Program-made: the position numbers and the translations under genes
Origin: Holophagaceae bacterium UBA692
GTDB lineage: Bacteria > Acidobacteriota > Holophagae > Holophagales > Holophagaceae
Assembly (NCBI GenBank): GCA_002297665.1
Contig: DBMS01000149.1
Location: 414-14,854, forward strand
Direction of reading: 5' to 3'
DNA: 14,441 bases
Notes under the pieces: generated by a model
Databases searched by the model: none
Told to the model about the DNA's origin: nothing
What the model saw: only the letters and a program-made list of their open reading frames with translations
In this document: piece by piece, positions 1 to 5,752 of the stretch
Layout: each line of letters begins with the position of its first letter
How positions within the stretch are numbered: position 1 is the first letter of the stretch

Positions 1-702
1 GGCTCGGGCAAGTCCACCACCCTGGCCGCCATCATCGACCTCGCCAACAAGCAGCGCGACGACCACATCCTCACCATCGAGGACCCCATCGAGTTCGTGC
101 ATCCCCGCAAGCGGTGCCTGGTGAACCAGCGGGAGGTGGGCACCCACACCGAGTCGTTCAAGTCGGGCCTGAGGGCCGCCCTGCGCGAGGACCCCGACAT
201 CGTCATGGTGGGGGAGATGCGCGACCTGGAGACCATCTCCATCGCCCTGGAGACGGCCATCACGGGCCACCTGGTCTTCGGCACCCTGCACACCTCCAGC
301 GCCATCGGCACCGTGGACCGCATCGTGGACCAGTTCCCCGCGGACCGCCAGCAGCAGATCCGGGTGATGCTGGCCGACGCGCTGAAGTGCGTCATCAGCC
401 AGGCCCTGCTCAAGCGCATGGGCGGGGGGCGCATCGCCGCCCTGGAGACCCTCTTCATCACGCCGGCCATTTCCAACCTCATCCGCGAAGGCAAGAACTT
501 CCAGATCCCCAGCGCCATGCAGACGGGCCGCGCCTACGGCCAGAAGCTCATGAACGACGCCCTGGTGGAGCTGATCCTGGCCAAGCAGGTGGAGGCCAAG
601 GAAGCCTACCTGAAGTGCCCGGACAAGGAATCGTACATGAACGCCCTGAAGCGCGCGGGCATCGAGTGGGACCTTCGCGCCCACGAGGCGCAGCAGGGCT
701 AG
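1..702 (+). CDS. pilT: Type IV pilus retraction ATPase PilT (3' part)
   Basis: Hexameric secretion-type ATPase that powers pilus retraction at the cytoplasmic base of type IV pili (twitching motility). The frame is open from base 1, and the start codon and N-terminal PAS-like domain lie outside the window. Visible in order: Walker A GSGKST at the first codons, the Asp box IEDPIEFVH, Walker B with REDPDIVMVGEMRD, and the His box GTLHT, followed by the C-terminal domain with the LIREGK segment. The GEMRD plus GTLHT combination and absence of the PilB tetracysteine zinc motif favour PilT over PilB. The tail after LIREGK is longer than in the proteobacterial protein and ends in a Lys/Glu-rich stretch. 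Its TAG stop shares CTAG with the convergent polyprenyl synthase gene. A PilT paralogue (PilT2/PilU) is the main alternative. Confidence 0.95.
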   Translation, partial: GSGKSTTLAAIIDLANKQRDDHILTIEDPIEFVHPRKRCLVNQREVGTHTESFKSGLRAALREDPDIVMVGEMRDLETISIALETAITGHLVFGTLHTSSAIGTVDRIVDQFPADRQQQIRVMLADALKCVISQALLKRMGGGRIAALETLFITPAISNLIREGKNFQIPSAMQTGRAYGQKLMNDALVELILAKQVEAKEAYLKCPDKESYMNALKRAGIEWDLRAHEAQQG

Positions 703-1694
703 TTGCTGCGCGCCAGGAGGATGTCCGGGATGTCCAGGAGCAGGCGCTTGGTGCCCGCGTGCCCGTCCACGCCCGCCAGCGCGGCGGTGGCGGCCCCGGA
801 GGCGCGGCGGGCCAGGTCCCGCGTCTCGCTGAGCGCGTCGTGGCGCTCCAGGAGGTCGCGCAGGGCCTTCTCGTCGGCGGGGGAGATGGGGACCTTCTCG
901 CCGTTCTCCCAGATGCGGGCGACGACGGGGCCCGCCTCCCGCGGGGCCCGCTCCAGGAGGGTGAGCATGGGCAGGGTCAGCTTTCCCTCCCGCAGGTCGG
1001 AGAAGACCGGCTTGCCCATTTCCGCCTCGGTGGACGTGTAGTCCAGGAGGTCGTCCACCAGCTGGAAGGCCCTGCCGATCTCCAGGCCGTAGCGGCGCAG
1101 GGCCTCGCAGTCGGCCTCGGGGCGCCCGGCCAGCACGGCGCCGGTCTCGGTGCAGCCCGCGAACAGCAGCGCCGTCTTGCGCTCCTGGATGTCGAAGTAG
1201 TCCTTGCGGGTGGTTTCCAGGTTGAACAGGCAGTCGTTCTGGATGAGCTCGCCCTCGATCATGCGCGTGGTGACGTCGGCCATGATCTCCAGCATGCGGA
1301 ACGACCGGCCTGCGATGGCCGAGGACATGGAATGCAGGTAGAGGAGGTCTCCGAAGAGCACCGTGAGGGTGTTGCCCCAGAGGGAATTGAGGGTCGGCTT
1401 GGCCCGGCGGGTCTGGGCGTGGTCGATGACGTCGTCGTGGATGAGCGTGGCCGTGTGCACCAGCTCGAAGACGACGCCGAACCGCACGTCCTCGCTGGAA
1501 TCCACCCCGCAAAACCGGCTTCCCAGCAGCACCAGGGCCGGCCGCAGCCGCTTGCCCTTGCCCGAGCCCACGTGGGCGGCGAGCCTGCCGATCACGGCGA
1601 CCTCGGAGGTGAGCTTGCGCTGAAGCTCCTCCTCCACCTCGGCCAGCTTGCCTGAAATGGGAAGGAAATAGCGCAGCAGGTCGATGCGGGCCAT
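699..1694 (-). CDS. ispB: Long-chain trans-polyprenyl diphosphate synthase (octaprenyl type)
   Basis: Condenses isopentenyl diphosphate onto an allylic primer to make the isoprenoid tail of the respiratory quinone, in the cytoplasm or at the membrane face. The 331 residues fit the family. GKRLRP at 47-52 binds substrate. The first aspartate-rich motif is D87-D88-V-I-D91 and the second is D214-D215-L-L-D218. The residue five positions before the first motif is Ala82, a small residue, which in this family leaves the elongation pocket open and gives C35-C45 products rather than farnesyl or geranylgeranyl diphosphate. The HTATLIHDDVID context resembles E. coli IspB closely. It starts 3 bases after the yajQ stop with no strong Shine-Dalgarno, so it is probably translated by coupling within the nudix-yajQ-ispB operon. 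The exact chain length (C35, C40 or C45) cannot be read from sequence. Confidence 0.9.
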   Translation of the reverse strand: MARIDLLRYFLPISGKLAEVEEELQRKLTSEVAVIGRLAAHVGSGKGKRLRPALVLLGSRFCGVDSSEDVRFGVVFELVHTATLIHDDVIDHAQTRRAKPTLNSLWGNTLTVLFGDLLYLHSMSSAIAGRSFRMLEIMADVTTRMIEGELIQNDCLFNLETTRKDYFDIQERKTALLFAGCTETGAVLAGRPEADCEALRRYGLEIGRAFQLVDDLLDYTSTEAEMGKPVFSDLREGKLTLPMLTLLERAPREAGPVVARIWENGEKVPISPADEKALRDLLERHDALSETRDLARRASGAATAALAGVDGHAGTKRLLLDIPDILLARSN

Positions 1695-1697
1695 CGT

Positions 1698-2195
1698 TCA
1701 GTTCCGGTAGTTCGTGAACTGGAGGTCGAGGCCCTGGTCGTTCTTCTTGAGCAGGGCGATGGCGTCCTGCAGATCGTCCCTGTTCTTGCCCGAGACCCGC
1801 AGCTGGTCGCCCTGGATGGAGGCCTGGACCTTGATCTTGGCGTCCTTGAGGACCTTCACCAGGCCCTTGGCCTTCTCGGAGGGGATGCCCTGGAGGATCT
1901 TGACCTCCTGGCGGCAGGTGCCCTTGGCGGCGGGCTCGACCTTGCCGAACTCCATGGCCCGGATGCTCACGCCGCGCTTGACCAGCTTGCTCTGGAGCAC
2001 GTCCACCACGGCCTTGAGCCGCACCTCGTCGTCGCTGGTGAGGGTGAGCACCCCTTCGTCCTTCAAGTCGATCTTGGAGATGGAGCCCTTGAAGTCGAAG
2101 CGCTGGCCGATCTCCTTCATGGCCTGGGTGACGGCGTTCTTCACCTCGTCCATGTCCACCTTGGAGACAACGTCGAACGAACAATCACTGGCCAT
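1698..2195 (-). CDS. yajQ: YajQ family (DUF520) nucleotide-binding protein
   Basis: Small cytoplasmic two-domain protein. Members bind nucleic acid or nucleotides, and some Xanthomonas homologues bind cyclic di-GMP. The N-terminus MASDCSFDVVSKVDMDEVKN is the typical family start, and the RFDFKGS segment and the Lys-rich C-terminal half also match. The chosen start gives 165 residues, close to the usual length. An in-frame ATG 10 codons upstream is rejected because a strong GGAGGGG (2199-2205) sits just before ATG 2195. The start overlaps the end of the nudix gene by 11 bases and its stop is 3 bases from the polyprenyl synthase start, so the three genes form one tight operon. No direct functional link to isoprenoid synthesis is known to me. 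Family assignment is firm, cellular role is not. Confidence 0.92.
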   Translation of the reverse strand: MASDCSFDVVSKVDMDEVKNAVTQAMKEIGQRFDFKGSISKIDLKDEGVLTLTSDDEVRLKAVVDVLQSKLVKRGVSIRAMEFGKVEPAAKGTCRQEVKILQGIPSEKAKGLVKVLKDAKIKVQASIQGDQLRVSGKNRDDLQDAIALLKKNDQGLDLQFTNYRN

Positions 2196-2835
2196 CAACC
2201 CCTCCGCGATCCTCCAATGTAGCATCCCCGTGACGATTTAGCTCTTCCTTGAGGCCCTGCCAGCCCTCCCAGAGGAACATCCGCAGCAGGGCCACCTGCA
2301 CCAGCGCGTGGTCGATGCGGCCGTCCTTCAGCATCGCCTCGGCCTCCTTCCAGGGCACGGCCCAGACCCGCAGCTCCTCGGAGGGATCCAGGTCCAGCGC
2401 GGCCTCGGGGCGGCAGCCCAGGGCCAGGAAGAAGTGGCACCGGTTGTCCTGGATGGCGGGGTTGGGAGCGCAGCTGCCCAGGCCGATCCAGCGGTCCGGG
2501 ACGTGGCCCGTCTCCTCCAGCAGCTCCCGGCGCCCGGAGGCGGCCGGGTCCTCGCCGGGGTCGCACACGCCCCCCACCACTTCCAGCGTGCTGGCCCCGA
2601 TCCCGTGGCGGAACTGTTCAACCAGGAGCAGTTCCCCCCCCCGGGTGAAGGCCACCACGTTCACCCAGTCCGGGCACAGCAGGCGGGTGAAGCCGTGCTC
2701 CCGGCCGGTGTGGGGCGACGCGCGGTGCACGAGCATGTGCTGGAACAGGCGCGTTTCGCCTTTGGACTCGACGACCTTGTCCAGCCAGGGGCGGGAGGGA
2801 TCGAAACCGGGGGAGTGCTGGGCGATCAGTCGCAT
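2185..2835 (-). CDS. Nudix hydrolase (ADP-ribose pyrophosphatase-like)
   Basis: Hydrolyses nucleoside diphosphate derivatives linked to another moiety, probably ADP-sugars such as ADP-ribose, in the cytoplasm. The Nudix box is complete at residues 89-111: G89, E95, then R103-E104-L-L-E107-E108-T-G110, with His111 where a hydrophobic residue is usual. The strand VEQFRHG just before the box and TLEVVGG match the ADP-ribose pyrophosphatase group, in which this Arg-bearing loop is common. The 216 residues fit, with a somewhat long N-terminus. It is the first gene of the nudix-yajQ-ispB operon, and its last 11 bases contain the yajQ start. No Shine-Dalgarno precedes ATG 2835. A TAGACT hexamer six bases upstream suggests a leaderless mRNA. 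Substrate cannot be fixed from sequence. Confidence 0.85.
   Translation of the reverse strand: MRLIAQHSPGFDPSRPWLDKVVESKGETRLFQHMLVHRASPHTGREHGFTRLLCPDWVNVVAFTRGGELLLVEQFRHGIGASTLEVVGGVCDPGEDPAASGRRELLEETGHVPDRWIGLGSCAPNPAIQDNRCHFFLALGCRPEAALDLDPSEELRVWAVPWKEAEAMLKDGRIDHALVQVALLRMFLWEGWQGLKEELNRHGDATLEDRGGVDGQ
2199..2205 (-). promoter_or_regulatory. Ribosome binding site of yajQ
   Basis: GGAGGGG on the minus strand, with the GGAGG core five bases before ATG at 2195. It lies inside the end of the nudix coding region and decides the shorter start of yajQ. Confidence 0.8.
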
Positions 2836-2841
2836 GGATTT

Positions 2842-2847
2842 AGTCTA
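2842..2847 (-). promoter_or_regulatory. Putative -10 box for a leaderless nudix-yajQ-ispB transcript
   Basis: TAGACT on the minus strand ends exactly six bases before ATG 2835, so transcription would begin at or next to the A of the start codon. No Shine-Dalgarno is present and no convincing -35 is seen at 16-18 bases. It lies 26 bases from the divergent lipoprotein -10 box, so the two polymerase footprints would overlap. Confidence 0.5.
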
Positions 2848-2870
2848 ATCTTCATTCCGCCCCCCGAAGG

Positions 2871-2879
2871 TGCTATGGT
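2871..2879 (+). promoter_or_regulatory. Putative extended -10 box for a leaderless lipoprotein transcript
   Basis: TGCTATGGT is an extended -10 (TGn plus TATGGT) whose hexamer ends six bases before ATG 2886. No Shine-Dalgarno lies at a usable distance: GAAGG at 2866-2870 is 15 bases away. TTCATT at 2851-2856 is a weak -35 at 17-base spacing. Confidence 0.5.
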
Positions 2880-2885
2880 TCCGCC

Positions 2886-3509
2886 ATGGACTACCCACGA
2901 GCGTCGTTCCTGGCCCTGGCGGTGGCGCTGCTCACCGGCTGCAGTTCGGAAGACCCCCGGCTGCCGGAAAAGCTCTACGAGGAAGCCATCGAGCTCAACC
3001 GGCAGGGACGGAACCAGGAGGCCCAGAGCCTCATGAAGCAGCTGGCCTCCCAGTATCCGGAGTCCCCCAAGGGCCAGCAGGCCACCAAGGACCTCTACAC
3101 CCTGGAGGCCCTGCTCCGCCAGGACCTGCGGGACCGCACCCGGCAGCTCCACGGCACCATGAAGCGCATCGCCGACGCCCTCACGCGCTACAAGGGCAAC
3201 CACGGCGAATACCCGCGGTTCCTCTCCTCCCTGGTGCCCGAGTACCTGGACCAGATGCCCGAGACGCCGTGGAAGCACCCCTTCTTCTACCGGCCCTACG
3301 TGACCGTGCCGATCATGGACGTCCGGGACCGCAAGGGCCGCGTCGCCCAGGTGTTCGGCACCAAGCTCGACGGCTACATCCTGGTGTCCCTGGGCGTGGA
3401 CATGCAGGTGGGCGGCGACGACCTGGCCGGCGACACCTACGTGGTGAACGGCGAGTGGTACAAGGGCAGCGCGCCGCCTTCCATCCCGACCCCCCAGCCG
3501 GTGCGCTAG
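2886..3509 (+). CDS. Lipoprotein with TPR-like segment and pseudopilin (GspG)-like C-terminal domain
   Basis: A signal peptide ends in a lipobox L16-T-G-C19, so the mature 189-residue protein should be lipid-anchored at Cys19. Residues 27-75 form amphipathic helices resembling a tetratricopeptide unit (EEAIELNRQGRNQEAQSLM). Residues 86-193 resemble the soluble head of the type II secretion major pseudopilin: a helix with ALTRYKGNHGEYP, then LVPEYLDQMPETPWKHPFFYR, then YILVSLGVDMQVGGDDLAGD, which matches the YxLxSxGxDxxxGG...D calcium-loop layout of GspG. The hydrophobic pilin helix and the prepilin peptidase site are missing, and the lipid anchor takes their place. The tail is Pro-rich. It stands alone, divergent from the nudix operon and convergent with the AraC gene through a shared CTAG. 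The pseudopilin likeness is pattern recognition, and the biological role is unknown. Confidence 0.8.
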   Translation: MDYPRASFLALAVALLTGCSSEDPRLPEKLYEEAIELNRQGRNQEAQSLMKQLASQYPESPKGQQATKDLYTLEALLRQDLRDRTRQLHGTMKRIADALTRYKGNHGEYPRFLSSLVPEYLDQMPETPWKHPFFYRPYVTVPIMDVRDRKGRVAQVFGTKLDGYILVSLGVDMQVGGDDLAGDTYVVNGEWYKGSAPPSIPTPQPVR

Positions 3510-4315
3510 GACTTCATGCGCTTCGAGATGCCCCGCATGTGGGACGGCGTGACCCCGGTGACCGAGCGGAAGGCGCGGGTCAGGGCGCTGTGGTCGTAGA
3601 AGCCGCAGTTCTGGGCGATCTCGGCGATGTTCAGTTCCGTGTCCCGCAGCTGACGGGTGGCCTCGGTGAGGCGCACCTGGTTGATGAGCTGGCTGGGGGT
3701 GACCCGGAAGATGCGCTTGATGAGCCGGGCGAAACGCACCGGAGGAATGCCGCAGCGGGCCGAGAGGTTGAGCGGAGAGATGGGCTCGTCGAAATGGCTT
3801 TCCAGGTGGTTGAGGGCCTCGGCCAGGGTCGGGGGGATCTCCACGTGTTCGCCCGGCCCCAGAAGGACCCGGCTGGTGGCGACCAGTCCGACGATCTTCC
3901 GCGCCTGGTCCATCACGGGGATCTTCGTCATGAGGCACCACCCCGGCCGGCGGAAGGAATACCAATCCAGCTCCAGGTGATTTATGAATGATTTGCCGGA
4001 TTCCAGGACGAGCTGATCCTGGGCCTCGAAGATCGCCGCCAGTTCCTTGGGGTAAATGTCCCAGACGGTTCGGCCGTAGAGCTCGGACTTGTTCTTGAGG
4101 CCCACCCGGGCCACCAGGGCCTGGTTGACGCCCACGTACCGGCCCTGGAGGTCCTTGATCGCGAAGACCGTGTTGGGCTGCTGGTCGAAGAGCTCCTCGA
4201 AGGCGGATTGGCCGGCGAACAGGGCCGAAACGTCCGGGGGGGCCACGGGCCTGGTCCCCCTGATCGGGGGCGCCGGGCTGGGCCGGCCTGGGTTCAAGGT
4301 GTCCGGGAAATTCAT
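3506..4315 (-). CDS. PAS-AraC family transcriptional regulator
   Basis: Cytoplasmic one-component regulator of 269 residues. After a Pro-rich N-terminal linker, residues 38-150 form a PAS sensor domain (NTVFAIKDLQGRYVGVNQAL, then YGRTVWDIYPKELA and a final sheet with RKIVGLVATSRV). Residues 160-265 form the AraC DNA-binding domain with two helix-turn-helix units: ISPLNLSARCGIPPVRFARLIK, then the second with LNIAEIAQNCGFYDHSALTRAFR and VTPSHMR. It has no cupin arm, so any ligand would be sensed by the PAS domain. It lies 15 bases downstream of the decarboxylase on the same strand, which makes it the likely regulator of the receptor-epimerase-decarboxylase locus. It has no Shine-Dalgarno, and a TACCAT box six bases before ATG suggests its own leaderless promoter. 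Family call is firm; target and ligand are inferred. Confidence 0.92.
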   Translation of the reverse strand: MNFPDTLNPGRPSPAPPIRGTRPVAPPDVSALFAGQSAFEELFDQQPNTVFAIKDLQGRYVGVNQALVARVGLKNKSELYGRTVWDIYPKELAAIFEAQDQLVLESGKSFINHLELDWYSFRRPGWCLMTKIPVMDQARKIVGLVATSRVLLGPGEHVEIPPTLAEALNHLESHFDEPISPLNLSARCGIPPVRFARLIKRIFRVTPSQLINQVRLTEATRQLRDTELNIAEIAQNCGFYDHSALTRAFRSVTGVTPSHMRGISKRMKS

Positions 4316-4321
4316 ATTCTG

Positions 4322-4327
4322 ATGGTA
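4322..4327 (-). promoter_or_regulatory. Putative -10 box for a leaderless PAS-AraC transcript
   Basis: TACCAT on the minus strand ends six bases before ATG 4315, inside the 15-base gap after the decarboxylase stop. No Shine-Dalgarno is present. The geometry is the same as at the nudix and lipoprotein genes, which suggests the regulator can be transcribed independently of the operon. Confidence 0.4.
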
Positions 4328-4330
4328 GCC

Positions 4331-5752
4331 CTATTGGCTGAAGAGGTCCTGGAAACGATCCCGGAGCTTCATGACGGTGATCCCCCCGTCCCCCTCCACG
4401 AGGATCCGGGCCGGGCGGGGAAACGCATTGGCGTTGCTGGCCAGGAAATGGCCGGAATAGGCGCCGGTGTCCCGGAGCACCAGGGTGTCGCCCCGGCGCG
4501 GGCGGCGGTGCAGGCTCGTCTTGAAGGGCGTGAGCAGGTCGCCCGAGAAGCAGAGGTTGCCGGCGATGAAGGTTTCGAAGGGTTCGGACTCCGCCGCTCC
4601 CCCCAGGAGCTGCCACCGGTTGCCCCCCCCTTCCAGGAGGGCGTCCGCATGGCTCGTGACGCCCATGTCCACGGTCACGAGGTTGTGGACGGTCGCCGCC
4701 CGCCGCACCTGGACCACCGTGCACAGGGTGATCCCCGCGTCCTCCACGATGCTGCGCCCCGGCTCCACCATCAGTTCCGGCTCCCCAAGGGACGCCAGGG
4801 CCTCGCGGGCGCCCAGGGCCCGGCCCTCCACCCGGACCCGGCCCTGGAGGACCGCCCGCAGCATCTCCGCCTTGGGCCAGGGGCTGTGGAAGGCGGTCCC
4901 GTGCCAGCGGGAGGCGTCCAGGACGCCGTCGGCGCCCGCGCGCAGGCCGCCCGTAGTCCCGTTCCAGCCGAAGCCGTCCCGGGCTGCGAGGCGCCGGCGC
5001 AGGGCGTCCCAGGCCGGGCCGTCCAGGTAGTTGACGGGGAAGCCGCCCCCCAGGTTCAGGATGGGGCAGCTCCCCGTGCGGGCCTTCAGTTCCAGGCCCA
5101 GTTCCACCATGCGCCCCAGCACCGCGAGGTAGGGTTCCGGACGCGTAAGCTGGGAGCCGATGTGGGCATGGAGCCCCTGGAAACGGAGGGAGGGGAAGGC
5201 GGCGAGGTTCTCGAGCAGGCCCTGGATCTCGTCAATGGGAATGCCGAATTTCGACCAGGTGCCGCCCGTGAGGATCCGGGCCCCGGTCACCTCCCCCAGG
5301 ACGAAGCCCGAGAGCCGCAGGAGCACGCGCGCCTGGCGCCCCAGGCTGCGGGCCACGGCTTCCGCCTGGCCCAGCTCTTCCGATGAGTCGGCGACCAGGA
5401 GCATGTCCCGGGCCACGGCCTCCCGGATGAGGGAATCCTCCTTGCCGTTCCCGTTGACGTTCACGGCCTGGGGGGGAATGCCGGCCCGCAGGGCGCAGCG
5501 CACCTCGAAGGGCGAGGCGGCGTCGGCCCCTGCCCCGCCCTGCGCCACGGCGGCCAGCAGCGCCGGGTGGCCCGAGGCCTTCACGGCGTACCGGATGGAG
5601 CCCCTGGGGTACGCGTCCCGGAAAACCTGGGCGAAGGCCCGCAGGTTGTCCCGCACCGCGGGCAGGAAGGTGACGTGGAGCGGCAGGCCGTAGGCCTCCC
5701 GCCACCCTTGGGCGGAATGCGCGAGCGTCCCGTCCAGGTCCACGGGCGTCAA
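4331..5752 (-). CDS. Fold-type III PLP-dependent decarboxylase (DAP/D-amino acid decarboxylase family)
   Basis: Cytoplasmic TIM-barrel plus beta-domain enzyme, 473 residues with no signal peptide. PLP lysine K58 sits in YAVKAS. Other family motifs are SKFGIP at 167-172, HAHIGS at 195-200, GGG at 235-237, EPGRS at 330-334, the second-subunit Cys401 in CFSGD and Tyr432 in DTGAYSG. It is about 50 residues longer than typical LysA, with extra sequence around 245-320. It differs from diaminopimelate decarboxylase where the distal carboxylate is held: the RPxxY motif is replaced by DALLE (D370, E374), and the Glu of CESGD is Phe402. This favours a cationic substrate such as D-lysine or D-ornithine, known in this fold from the stereo-inverting D-ornithine/lysine decarboxylase; D-arginine is also possible. 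The start is TTG, overlapping the epimerase 1 stop as TTGA. A nearby GTG (5741-5743) is an alternative. Fold is firm, substrate is inferred. Confidence 0.85.
   Translation of the reverse strand: MTPVDLDGTLAHSAQGWREAYGLPLHVTFLPAVRDNLRAFAQVFRDAYPRGSIRYAVKASGHPALLAAVAQGGAGADAASPFEVRCALRAGIPPQAVNVNGNGKEDSLIREAVARDMLLVADSSEELGQAEAVARSLGRQARVLLRLSGFVLGEVTGARILTGGTWSKFGIPIDEIQGLLENLAAFPSLRFQGLHAHIGSQLTRPEPYLAVLGRMVELGLELKARTGSCPILNLGGGFPVNYLDGPAWDALRRRLAARDGFGWNGTTGGLRAGADGVLDASRWHGTAFHSPWPKAEMLRAVLQGRVRVEGRALGAREALASLGEPELMVEPGRSIVEDAGITLCTVVQVRRAATVHNLVTVDMGVTSHADALLEGGGNRWQLLGGAAESEPFETFIAGNLCFSGDLLTPFKTSLHRRPRRGDTLVLRDTGAYSGHFLASNANAFPRPARILVEGDGGITVMKLRDRFQDLFSQ

Noticed and set aside
2826..4724. 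A 632-codon minus-strand frame across the lipoprotein, AraC and decarboxylase region
   Set aside because: Pro/Gly/Arg-rich shadow frame overlapping three recognised genes, with no family motif.
4331..5752. Calling the decarboxylase lysA
   Set aside because: The RPxxY and CESGD substrate residues are changed, it is longer than usual, and its neighbours are catabolic and transport genes.
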